Part shown: positions 17,791-26,584 of the stretch, piece by piece
Layout: each line of letters opens with the position of its first letter
How positions within the stretch are numbered: position 1 is the first letter of the stretch
NCBI RefSeq assembly: GCF_016587375.1
Contig: NZ_BNJG01000001.1
Span: 558,001 to 622,000, forward strand
DNA: 64,000 bases
Direction of reading: 5' to 3'
Source: Ktedonobacter robiniae
Lineage (GTDB): Bacteria > Chloroflexota > Ktedonobacteria > Ktedonobacterales > Ktedonobacteraceae
Notes under the pieces: generated by a model
What the model was told of the DNA's origin: nothing
Database searches by the model: none
The model's input: the letters and a program-made list of their open reading frames with translations, nothing else
Made by a program: the position numbers and the translations under genes

Positions 17791-18924
17791 TCACGGCCGC
17801 TCCATTACACTTTGTTTGTCTTGAGTTCCTTTATACATTGCACAGTACGAAGCAGCAAACTTCTGTATGCCCTCCTCTTGGAGTTGCTGTGTGACCTTCT
17901 CATAAGAGATGCCTATCTGCTCCAGCGATGTAAGTACATTGCTCGCCTGGGCAAGATCCCGCTCGATACTTAAATGCACTTCCCCATGATCACGGAAGTG
18001 CGCTATAGTTTCCAGCGGCATGGTATCTACGGTGTTCGGCCCGATCAGTTCTTCCGCATACAAAACATCGCGATATGCGGGGTTCTTCGTACTGGTACTG
18101 GCCCACAGTGGGCGCTGCATCTTTCCTCCTGCTCGCGCAAGCGAGGCAAAACGTGCTGAACTAAACACCTGTCTGAACTCCTGATAGACCAGACGCGCGT
18201 TCGCAATTGCAGCTTTCCCGCTCAATGTGGCGATTTTGTGCTGCTCTAAGGGATCTCGTGTGTTTTTGATCTTCTCTTCAAGCAATGAATCAATCAGCAC
18301 ATCCAAGCGGCTGACAAAGAAGCTAGCAACGGATGCGAGGTGTTTTATATCCAGGCCTCGCTGCAGACGAATCTCTAAGGCGCTCACATAGGCTTCCGCC
18401 ACCCGGCGATAATTCTCCAGAGAGAAGATAAGTGTCACATTGACATTGATGCCCCCTGTCAACGCCTGCTGAAGTGCCGCAATACCCTGTGGAGTTCCTG
18501 GTATTTTAATCATGAGGTTTGGACGCGCAATCATGTTCCAATACCGACGTGTTTCCTCAAGCGTTCTCGCGGTATTGTGAGCAAGTTCAGGCGAGACTTC
18601 CAGGCTGACATATCCATCCTGTCCACCCGTTGACTCATAGATGGGATACAGCATCTCGGCCACTGTACAAACATCGGTTGTCACCAACGTGTCACAAATA
18701 TCTTTGGCGCTTTTACCCTCATGTATCAGTTGATGCATCTGCTCATCATAGGCATGCCCTGCGCGTATGGCTTTCTCAAAGGTCGTGGGATTGGCTGTCA
18801 CTCCTACAACGCCGTCTTCCTCAAGGAGACGGTGAAGTTGTCCAGACTTGATCTGGGCACGATCAATATTGTCATACCACAGGCTTTGTCCCAATGGCCT
18901 CAATTGAAGTAATGGATTGCTCAT
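17791..18924 (-). CDS. tal: Transaldolase
   Basis: The product is 377 residues, the length of the larger bacterial and plant-like transaldolases. Signatures include SLWYDNIDR near the N-terminus, GVTANPTTFEKAI, and LMIKIPGTPQGIAAL with the Schiff-base Lys; ALTGGINVNVTLIFS and GKMQRPLWASTSTKNPAY follow. It transfers a dihydroxyacetone unit between sugar phosphates in the non-oxidative pentose phosphate pathway and so feeds NADPH supply. Its placement on a stress-gene island suggests support of redox capacity; that is inference. Confidence 0.95.
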   Translation of the reverse strand: MSNPLLQLRPLGQSLWYDNIDRAQIKSGQLHRLLEEDGVVGVTANPTTFEKAIRAGHAYDEQMHQLIHEGKSAKDICDTLVTTDVCTVAEMLYPIYESTGGQDGYVSLEVSPELAHNTARTLEETRRYWNMIARPNLMIKIPGTPQGIAALQQALTGGINVNVTLIFSLENYRRVAEAYVSALEIRLQRGLDIKHLASVASFFVSRLDVLIDSLLEEKIKNTRDPLEQHKIATLSGKAAIANARLVYQEFRQVFSSARFASLARAGGKMQRPLWASTSTKNPAYRDVLYAEELIGPNTVDTMPLETIAHFRDHGEVHLSIERDLAQASNVLTSLEQIGISYEKVTQQLQEEGIQKFAASYCAMYKGTQDKQSVMERP

Positions 18925-19022
18925 AGCCTCATCCTCTTTTCTGCTTGCTGGACTCTGTCCAAATAAACACGTAGCTCGCTTGTTAGGCGTTTCTCCAAAA
19001 AGAGCTTCAGAGTATCAGACTC

Positions 19023-19613
19023 TCACTTTCCCAAGAAGCGCTGGGTGAAGGTCGCAATAAAGCTGACCTCGATCAACAGACCCAATACTGCTTCTATGGC
19101 AGCCAGTCGTGCGAAGGCATCTCCTAATGACATGTTTTGCAGCAAGAAGCCACGCCCATGAAAACAGACCACGCTCAAAACGAGTGCCTCTTCCCAGCTA
19201 AGATGAGCAGAGGGGGTGAATAGATAGAGACAAGTGAAGCAGAAGATAACGATGAGATAGGCAAGCAGGCTCCTTCCAGGCTTGTACCCGTAGCCTGCGA
19301 GCAGGTCAAGGCAGGTTGGGAAATAGAACTGCCCTCCGCCAGCCATGGGATATGCGGCCGCAAGCTCAGTATAAGCAAGGCCGACCATGACATAAACCAA
19401 CCCTGAAGAGAGAAACGCAACGTTTGCCGCACCCTGGGCCGCCACCATCACGAGGCCTAAGGCCACATACACATCAACCTCGACATCCGCATAGCCCCAG
19501 GTATAGGAACCCCAGACTCCAACAGCGCGGCGCAGATTGGGGCTTTCTTGGGGGGTCCCAGTGGCGGTGGTATTGTTCAGTTGAGCTGTCTCTTGCGCCT
19601 CTTTGCCGATCAT
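19023..19613 (-). pseudogene. Chimeric membrane protein: permease N-terminus joined to ion-channel C-terminus
   Basis: The 196 codons are open from an ATG with GAGG upstream, but the product looks like two unrelated halves. Residues 31-97 resemble the first two helices of an APC-type amino acid permease (YVMVGLAYTELAAAYPMAGGGQFY). From about residue 100 the sequence changes to an ion-channel-like segment (AGYGYKPGRSLLAYLIVIF ... SVVCFHGRGFLLQ ... LIEVSFIATFTQRFLGK), a two-helix pore module often found behind pentapeptide repeats. The missing partner pieces, a permease C-terminus and a pentapeptide protein without a pore, lie together at 37.6-39.1 kb. Expressed function is doubtful. Confidence 0.55.
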
Positions 19614-19972
19614 AAATAAACCTCAAATACAAACGATAATACTAATAATGCATTCAAAGTATTTTATTAGTATATCACCTTGGTTTATAAAAATGAACTG
19701 AAGAATAACTCAAAATCGAAACAGACACCGTTTGGAGGTAGTAGTCAGGTAGCATCGTAATGAAAGGGGCATAGTGGAGACATGTGCCAGAGATGTTACA
19801 TATCCTTTTCTCCAAAACGTAGTTTCCATAGAACGAAACACAAGAGAAAGCTCGACATCAGTTTTCCTTGAACAAGCAAGAGGCAGAAACTATTCGAGCC
19901 TATCTCATTCGTTCTTACGTACCAAGGTGAAGTGCAGGAGATTGAAAGAAAAGGAAGGAAAAGGTTTATCCT
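19614..19972. other. Divergent intergenic region upstream of hsp20
   Basis: This AT-rich region separates the chimeric gene (minus) from hsp20 (plus). I found neither a HAIR (CTTGAGT-N7-ACTCAAG) nor a CIRCE element. A purine-rich ribosome site (AAGGAAGGAAAAGG) precedes hsp20. Confidence 0.4.
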
Positions 19973-20532
19973 ATGCTCATTCGCTCAGATCCACTGCGCG
20001 GGGTGGCAAGTTTACGTCAGGCCATGGATGATGTGCTTGAGCAAAGTCTTGTGCGTCACGGATGGCCGGAAACCTTGCCACAAATGCTTCCTCCTATGGA
20101 TGTGGAAGAAACTGACCGGGGCTATCACATTCGCTTGTCCGTTCCAGGTTTAACCCAGAAAACCTTGAGGTCATTGCACAGCCAAACACACTGACTATTC
20201 GAGGAGAGGTTAAGCAGGAAGAAACAGAACGGCAGAAACGAAAGAATTTGCTGAGACGAGAAATTCGTACAGAAGCGTTTGAGCGCAACGTCACATTTGA
20301 TCGCCCACTTGATCCTGATAATATCACCGTTTCCTACGACGAGAACGGCATCTTGGAATTAGACATTCCTGCGCGCGAAGAGGCAAGAGCACGTCACATC
20401 AGTGTTACCAGTACCAAGCAAGCAAAAGCTATGGGGGCAGGTCAAACTGAGCAGGCAGCACAAGGTGGACAAACGACGCAGCAGCAAGCACAAGGTGGAC
20501 AAACGACGCAGCAGCAACGTGGACAGGGGTGA
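19973..20532 (+). pseudogene. hsp20: Small heat-shock protein Hsp20 with a one-base frameshift
   Basis: The first frame (19973-20150) gives an N-terminal arm and the start of an alpha-crystallin domain (MDVEETDRGYHIRLSVPG). A second frame, from about 20150 to 20532, continues it exactly (NPENLEVIAQPNTLTIRGEV, then EAFERNVTFDRPLD and the NGILELDIP motif near the C-terminus). One T seems lost from the T tract at 20149-20151. The C-terminal tail contains two copies of a GGQTTQQQ unit. Hsp20 proteins hold unfolding clients for DnaK/ClpB, which are encoded 9 kb downstream. The ATG is supported by AAGGAAGG. Sequencing error at a homopolymer is a realistic alternative to true inactivation. Confidence 0.8.
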
Positions 20533-20550
20533 GGCTTTAGTTAAAGCGGT

Positions 20551-20574
20551 GTGGAAATGCGCAGGCATTTCCAC
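20551..20574 (+). terminator. Hairpin after hsp20
   Basis: GTGGAAATGC (20551-20560) pairs with GCATTTCCAC (20565-20574) across a 4-nt loop. It lies in the 176-bp gap between the convergent hsp20 and BON genes. Confidence 0.55.
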
Positions 20575-20708
20575 ATCACCATCTCATACCTATGTGAGGC
20601 ACAATTTGTCTTGCTCAAGGTGATAGAGCTGTTCTCAGTAGGCCGCTGTTAGGGGGACTCTCGTCTTATACCCCTGCATAGCAACAATATGGGGTTTCTG
20701 ACAGGATC

Positions 20709-21395
20709 TTATCCGGTAACGGGCTCCAAGGCGGGATCAACCTCGATCCGGTTTTCAACTTCGGTGACACCGGGAGCTGACCATGCGCTCTCTTCCGCTA
20801 CCAGTTTCTCCATATTGGAATGTACCTTCCCGTGGAGGATAACCTTGCTACCCTGAACTTCGACCGTAATATGCTTTGCGTCCGTCTCCGCATTGCGAAC
20901 AAGGGCTTCCTCGATTTTTAACTTCAGGTCACCTGGTATCGGATGAGGTTTGACCGTGAGAAGATTGTTGATGCCCTTGACCCCTGGTATGCGCTGAACA
21001 ACATGTTCGGCTTCTCTCTTCTGGAAGTTGTACTCGACCTCACCCTTAAGCGTTACCCGGCCGTTGCTTACCGTCACATCCAGGTCATCAATCGGAACGG
21101 GTGCATGCCATGCAAGGGCATCTCTTACAAGTTTAGTGAGGTCATCATCGGTGCGCTGAGCGGAACTGGCCAGGCGAACCTCAATTTCATTGACGACATC
21201 CCTGACTCCGCGAACGCGGCGAGCAGCGGCCTCGGCAGCAACCTTTTGCACATATGAATCGACCCAGCCCAGCAACGTGACGACCCCATCCCTGGTAATG
21301 ACGCCGATTTCGTTTGCGCGGACACGTGGCTCCCACCTCAATTCATTCAGCACATCCTCTTGAATTTCTTCATCAGTATGTGGGCTAATCGCCAT
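20709..21395 (-). CDS. Triple BON-domain protein (OsmY-like)
   Basis: The 228-residue product is three consecutive BON domains (about 10-75, 83-150 and 155-222), each with the alpha-beta-beta-alpha-beta pattern and conserved Gly: GVVTLLGWVDS, GRVTLKGEVEY and SKVILHGKVHS. There is no signal peptide, so unlike E. coli OsmY it appears cytoplasmic. BON domains bind phospholipid or membranes and are commonly induced by osmotic or envelope stress. It is convergent with hsp20. Confidence 0.9.
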   Translation of the reverse strand: MAISPHTDEEIQEDVLNELRWEPRVRANEIGVITRDGVVTLLGWVDSYVQKVAAEAAARRVRGVRDVVNEIEVRLASSAQRTDDDLTKLVRDALAWHAPVPIDDLDVTVSNGRVTLKGEVEYNFQKREAEHVVQRIPGVKGINNLLTVKPHPIPGDLKLKIEEALVRNAETDAKHITVEVQGSKVILHGKVHSNMEKLVAEESAWSAPGVTEVENRIEVDPALEPVTG

Positions 21396-21524
21396 GGTGT
21401 GTGCCTCTTTCTCCTATTTTCACCGTAGAGTCTTCAACACCTACCGTTTCCATTCTATCAAACAATAGTTTCAACCTGATCCTGGTGCAGCCTTCAATGC
21501 TTGCCATGCATGTCATGATCCGCA

Positions 21525-22370
21525 TTAGAGCATCTCAAGCGGCCGCTTCGAGGTTGGCGGTGGAAACGCGCTGTCGAGGATAGCAAGCTCTTGTTTCGAG
21601 AGGAAGATTTTGAGCGCTCCGCAGTTCTCCTGGGTGTGCTCTGGTGTACTGGCTTTGGGAATAGCATTCACTCCATCAAGCCGGATTACCCAGGCAATTG
21701 CCAGCTGAGTCGGCGTCACTCCGTGACTGGCAGCTACTCTCTGAAGCACGGGATGATTAAGCAGTCGACCCTGCTCAATCGGCGAGTAGGCCATGATTGG
21801 AAGATTACGCGCACGACACCAGGGCAACAGGTCATACTCGATACCACGCCGAGTGAGGTTGTAGAGTACCTGGTCGGTCGCGACGTCTGCACCATTGCGC
21901 GTGATAACAAGTTCTTCCATATCGAAGACATCGAAGTTACTGACGCCCCAGTGGCGAATTTTACCGACACGGGCTAAATCAGCGAAGGCACCGAGCGTCT
22001 CTCTCACTGGCACAAGGCCGCGCCAGTGTAGCAGATAGAGGTCAATGCGGTCTGTTCCGAGACGCATCAGGCTACCCTCGCAGGCCGCGATTGTCCCGCC
22101 CCGTGTTGCATGCTCTGGCAACACCTTGCTGACCAGAAAAACCTCGTCGCGCCGCCCGGCAATCGCCTCGCCAACAAGTTCTTCAGCAGCACCATCAGCG
22201 TACATTTCAGCTGTATCTATCAGTATCATACCGAGATCGAGGCCAAGGCGTAATGCCGCGATCTCGTCATCTCGATGTCGCGCGTCTTCCGCCATGCCCC
22301 AGGTCCCCTGTCCAAGCACTGGAATTGCCTCCCCGGAGGGAAGCTTTATCGTGCGCATGGCAACAGACAT
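21525..22370 (-). CDS. Aldo/keto reductase
   Basis: The 281-residue product is an (alpha/beta)8 NADPH-dependent reductase. The catalytic tetrad is visible: Asp and Tyr in LIDTAEMYADG, Lys in FLVSKVLP and His in LYLLHWRG. The C-terminal NADP-binding part includes IPKASTPEHTQEN. The start at 22370 is preceded by AAGGAG; an in-frame ATG at 22397 lacks a site. Reduction of reactive aldehydes formed in stress is typical, and the substrate is not readable. Confidence 0.92.
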   Translation of the reverse strand: MSVAMRTIKLPSGEAIPVLGQGTWGMAEDARHRDDEIAALRLGLDLGMILIDTAEMYADGAAEELVGEAIAGRRDEVFLVSKVLPEHATRGGTIAACEGSLMRLGTDRIDLYLLHWRGLVPVRETLGAFADLARVGKIRHWGVSNFDVFDMEELVITRNGADVATDQVLYNLTRRGIEYDLLPWCRARNLPIMAYSPIEQGRLLNHPVLQRVAASHGVTPTQLAIAWVIRLDGVNAIPKASTPEHTQENCGALKIFLSKQELAILDSAFPPPTSKRPLEML

Positions 22371-22737
22371 GGTAATTCTCCTTTGGCTGGTAGACAAACT
22401 TCGCTAAGGCACTGCTGAAGAGCCTTTCTACTCTCCTGGCTTTATAAGGTTCTGATAACCAACCTTGCAGGGAGATGAAATCTTCATTCCCATCTTTACC
22501 ATAAACGCATGTATATTATTTTATTTACTCAAATGACAGATATCATAAATGTAAATCTTTGTCAAAGTCATAAATAGAGAATTTTCCTAAAGAGAGACCA
22601 TGACTCGTGTAAGAATTGAACCTCCTAAGATCTTCAGATGCGAAAGGGAGAAACCTCTTTTGGCGACCAAGCGTGTAATAGGCTGAGAGAGAGCGATTTG
22701 TAGAGCATTAACACTATTAGTTGAACTGGGGTCAGAT
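22371..22737. other. AT-rich divergent promoter region
   Basis: This is 367 bp between the divergent aldo/keto reductase and response-regulator/reductase genes. It is clearly more AT-rich than its flanks around 22500-22590, as expected for promoters. No gene is seen. Confidence 0.4.
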
Positions 22738-24411
22738 ATGACGAAGCCTGCTCTCGTTGTAGTGGATGATTCGCCCACCACTTTGCATCAGCTTGAACAT
22801 GATCTCCAACAGAAATACGGAAACCGCTTTCGCATCCTTGAAGCGACCTCGTGTCAACAAGCCATCGATCAACTTCGAGAGATGAATGTGCAAAACGAGC
22901 CAGTTGCCGCTCTCCTGGTTGATGCGGACATGCCAGAGATGCAGGGCTCAGAGTTTCTACAAATCGCACGCGCCCTCTATCCCAAGGCCAGGCGCATCTT
23001 GCTCACCACCTATGAGGATAGCCGAGCAGCCATTCAGGCCATCAGCTCGGCACTCATCGACTATTACATCATGAAACCATGGGAACCACCAGAAGCCAAT
23101 CTCTATCCCGCACTCGACGATCTCCTGGCTGACTGGCTGGCTTTCTATGAAACCTCCCAGAACCAGCTACGCCTTGTAGGCCATCGCTGGTCACCCCAGA
23201 TGCATGAGATTGGCGACTTCCTGGCACGTAACCGCATCCCCTACCAATGGCTCTATGTCGAAAATAGCTCGGAGGCGAATCAGGTACTGACTCAGCTAGG
23301 TCTCAGTCTGAGGAATTTGCCTGTTGTGATTTGTCCAGATGGCTCTTACCTGGTCAAACCCAGTTTAGTTCAGCTTGCGGAGAAAATCCACCTCAAGACG
23401 CATGCAGAGCAACCTTTCTATGACCTCATCATCATTGGCTCGGGGCCTGCCGGACTTGCAGGGGGAGTCTATGGCGCCTCAGAGGGGCTGCACACCCTGC
23501 TCATAGATCAGGAAGCAGCAGGGGGACAGGCTGGAACCAGTTCGAGAATCGAGAACTACCTCGGTTTTCCAGTGGGATTATCGGGAAGCGATCTCGCCTG
23601 TCGCGCCGTTATCCAGGCCAAACGCTTTGGGGCGGAGATCATCACGCCGCAAAAGGCCACAAAAGTGCGCCTGGATGGACAGTACCGTTGTGTTGAGCTA
23701 GGTGACGGCACAGAATTACGTTGCCATGTCCTCGTGCTCGCCTGCGGGGTCTCTTACCGCAGATTGGATGTACCAGGAATTGGACACCTGACGGGGAAGG
23801 GAGTCTACTATGGCGGCTCCGTTACTGAGGCCATGACTTGTATAGATGAAGACGTGTATATCGTAGGAGGCGCGAACTCGGCTGGTCAAGCCTCCATTTA
23901 CTTTGCAAAATACGCTCGTCATGTAACCATGTTGGTACGTGCCGACTCGCTTGCAAAAGACATGTCCAGGTACCTCATTGATCAGATTGCGAGCACACCC
24001 AACATCGAGGTCAAAACGAGTACGCACGTCATTGCCGCCCATGGCAAACAGCACCTCGAAAGCATCACAATCTTCAATGACATCACCCAGGCTGAGCAAA
24101 CGCTGCCCGCAACCTCACTCTTCATCTACATAGGAGCTGAGCCTCACACGGAATGGCTACAAGGCATAGTGCGGGTGGATGAGAAAGGCTTTATCCTGAC
24201 CGGTTCGGACCTTATTCACGAAGGGCGGCTTCCAGAGGATTGGGCGCTTGATCGTGAGCCATTCCACCTGGAGACAAATGTACCCGGCGTTTTCGCCGTC
24301 GGCGACGTACGCCACGGTTCTGTCAAACGCGTCGCCTCCAGCGTCGGCGAGGGAGCCATGGCGGTCATGTTCGTACATCGTTACCTGGATAACATCGCCC
24401 TCAGAACGTAG
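22738..24411 (+). CDS. Response-regulator receiver fused to a thioredoxin-reductase-like flavoprotein
   Basis: The 557-residue product has three parts. Residues 1-120 are a receiver domain (VVDDS, phospho-acceptor Asp62 in LLVDADMPEMQG, switch Thr in LLTTYED, Lys in YYIMKPW). Residues 145-215 look like a thioredoxin/glutaredoxin-like fold (IPYQWLYVENS, NLPVVICPDG). Residues 228-557 are a two-dinucleotide-domain FAD/NADPH reductase (IIGSGPAGLAGG, YIVGGANSAGQA, FAVGDVRHG). The position of the thioredoxin reductase CxxC reads YYGGSV, so it cannot transfer electrons to thioredoxin in the usual way. A phosphorylation-gated flavoenzyme is possible. The PQQ-type propeller gene follows after 69 bp. 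Confidence 0.9.
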   Translation: MTKPALVVVDDSPTTLHQLEHDLQQKYGNRFRILEATSCQQAIDQLREMNVQNEPVAALLVDADMPEMQGSEFLQIARALYPKARRILLTTYEDSRAAIQAISSALIDYYIMKPWEPPEANLYPALDDLLADWLAFYETSQNQLRLVGHRWSPQMHEIGDFLARNRIPYQWLYVENSSEANQVLTQLGLSLRNLPVVICPDGSYLVKPSLVQLAEKIHLKTHAEQPFYDLIIIGSGPAGLAGGVYGASEGLHTLLIDQEAAGGQAGTSSRIENYLGFPVGLSGSDLACRAVIQAKRFGAEIITPQKATKVRLDGQYRCVELGDGTELRCHVLVLACGVSYRRLDVPGIGHLTGKGVYYGGSVTEAMTCIDEDVYIVGGANSAGQASIYFAKYARHVTMLVRADSLAKDMSRYLIDQIASTPNIEVKTSTHVIAAHGKQHLESITIFNDITQAEQTLPATSLFIYIGAEPHTEWLQGIVRVDEKGFILTGSDLIHEGRLPEDWALDREPFHLETNVPGVFAVGDVRHGSVKRVASSVGEGAMAVMFVHRYLDNIALRT

Positions 24412-24480
24412 TGGTTTTCATCCAATTGTTTACTGCTTATGCGAGAAAAGTCGCTCCAGGTGCGGCTAAGGAGAGGGATC

Positions 24481-26460
24481 ATGGAACATTCCATACTTTA
24501 TAAGGAAAATGTCCCCTACCTGAGACCGGTTGAAACGCTTCAGATTGGCTATACCCCGCTATGGCCGCCGCTTCTGAATGACGACATGCTCTACATTGCT
24601 GCGCGCAACCACACGCTCTATGCCCTGGATAAGCATACACACAAGCCACTTTGGAGCTATAAAGCACAGGGAGATCTTCTATCTGCACCAACTCTGCTTG
24701 ACGATGTCCTCTATATCGCATCCTCTGATCGCACAGTCTGCGCACTCGAGGCCAGGACTGGCGGTATACTATGGTATTACCAGGCCCAAGGGACATTACT
24801 ATGCGCGCCCACCATAGCTGAAAGTGTTGCCTACTTTGTCGCAGGCCAAACACTCTACGCCTTAGACGCCGGATTAGGTGACGTACTCTGGTCTTATGAC
24901 TTGCAAGAACGTGCACACGTACCTTTGACGGTAAGCAACGGCATTATCTACATAGCGGAGAAAAGCAGACTCTACGCCCTTGATGCCATTCGCCGGGCCA
25001 TCATCTGGAGTTATGCAACTCAGGATACAGTGCGCGCAGCGCCGGCCGTCGTAGATGAAATGGTGTACCTCGGTTCGCAAGATCACACGCTCTACGCGCT
25101 CAATAGTGAAACCGGGCAAAAGCTCTGGAGTTATACCACTCGGGACGCCATTCTCGCCTCGCCAGCCATTGCCTATGGGATGGTCTTTGTTGGCTCCAAT
25201 GATTACACACTCTATGCTCTGGAGGCCAGATTTGGCACGCTGCGGTGGCAGTATGCGACCAATGGGCCTCTTCTCGCACCACCTGCCTTCTCAGATGAAA
25301 CACTGTTTGTGGGCTCTTTCGACCACTCCTGCTATGCTCTGGACGCACTCACAGGAGAGAAACTCTGGAGTTACGGCACCAGGGGACCAATAGATACGTC
25401 GCCGAGCATCGCAGAAGGCATCTTGTATGTCTCCTCCACCGACACTTACCTCTACGAGTTCGCCAGCGACCGCCGATGGACCTTTACTACCGGCAATGCC
25501 ATCGAATCCTCGCCAGCGACTGCAAATGGCATGGTCTACTTTGGCTCAACGGACCATAACGTCTACGCGCTTAAAGGGGAAGCTGGTGAAGTGCAGTGGA
25601 GCATAGAAACCGGCGAGGAGATCTTCTCCTCTCCCCTGGCAGATAGCACACGCGAGGTCATCTACATCGGGTCAAATGATTTTACGCTTTACGCCCTGGC
25701 CGCAAGCACAGGAGCTATCCTGTGGGATTTCCTTACTGCGGGACACATCATCTCTTCGCCTGGCGAATGGAATGGCATGGTCTATGTCGGTTCAGCTGAT
25801 CATTGCGTCTACGCCCTCGATGTAGAGACAGGCGAAGAAATCTGGCATTATGAAACAACTGGAAACATCACTTCCTCGCCCTGCATTGTTGATGGTGTTC
25901 TCTACATAGGTTCACTTGACCAGCAAGTTTATGCGCTCAATGCCAGCGATGGAAAGCTCATATGGTCGTACATGACCGGAGGAGGGGTCCATTCTTCGCC
26001 CACTGTAGAGCAAGGACTCCTCTATGTAGGCTCACGCGACTATAAGCTCTATGCTCTGGATACCAGGACAGGAGCAAAACGCTGGGAGTTCGAGACAGGC
26101 AACATTGTGGATTCATCTCCTACTGTTGCCAATGACATTGTGTATGTTGGCTCACACGATCACCATCTCTACGCATTCGATGCGCGATCGGGGAAAAAGC
26201 GTTGGCAATATAGAACAGGCGGCGCAGTAGCCTCCTCACCGAGAATAACCGATGGAACAGTCTATGCAGGCTCGGAAGATGGTAATCTCTATGCACTCGA
26301 CATTCATTCAGGAGAGAAGCGCTGGTGCTACCCTACAAAAGGGGCAATCCATGCCTCAGTGGCGACCGATGAAGACACTGTCTACATTGGCTCCTCTGAC
26401 CACTCCTTCTATGCCTTGCAGCGCATCCAACTTCCAACGCATCTTCACCTGCCAAGCTGA
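24481..26460 (+). CDS. PQQ-type beta-propeller repeat protein
   Basis: The 659-residue product consists of about fifteen repeats of roughly 40 residues with the core VYVGSxDHxLYALDxxTGxxLWxY and a following SSPxV segment. The motif matches PQQ-dependent dehydrogenase and BamB-like propeller repeats, but no signal peptide, pore or catalytic domain is attached, and fifteen repeats would make two stacked propellers. It is probably a cytoplasmic scaffold. The start at 24481 is set by AAGGAGAGG. The 69-bp gap from the receiver-flavoprotein gene suggests one transcript. Confidence 0.9.
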   Translation: MEHSILYKENVPYLRPVETLQIGYTPLWPPLLNDDMLYIAARNHTLYALDKHTHKPLWSYKAQGDLLSAPTLLDDVLYIASSDRTVCALEARTGGILWYYQAQGTLLCAPTIAESVAYFVAGQTLYALDAGLGDVLWSYDLQERAHVPLTVSNGIIYIAEKSRLYALDAIRRAIIWSYATQDTVRAAPAVVDEMVYLGSQDHTLYALNSETGQKLWSYTTRDAILASPAIAYGMVFVGSNDYTLYALEARFGTLRWQYATNGPLLAPPAFSDETLFVGSFDHSCYALDALTGEKLWSYGTRGPIDTSPSIAEGILYVSSTDTYLYEFASDRRWTFTTGNAIESSPATANGMVYFGSTDHNVYALKGEAGEVQWSIETGEEIFSSPLADSTREVIYIGSNDFTLYALAASTGAILWDFLTAGHIISSPGEWNGMVYVGSADHCVYALDVETGEEIWHYETTGNITSSPCIVDGVLYIGSLDQQVYALNASDGKLIWSYMTGGGVHSSPTVEQGLLYVGSRDYKLYALDTRTGAKRWEFETGNIVDSSPTVANDIVYVGSHDHHLYAFDARSGKKRWQYRTGGAVASSPRITDGTVYAGSEDGNLYALDIHSGEKRWCYPTKGAIHASVATDEDTVYIGSSDHSFYALQRIQLPTHLHLPS

Positions 26461-26584
26461 TGCCTCAGCGCCAAGTAGCAGGAATTCGGAAAGGTAGCCA
26501 AACAGAGGCGTCACGTTGACGGGCGCAAGGCGATGGTGCCTGTAATCAGTCAGATACCTCACGGCTAAAGCCGGAGGCTTGTCC

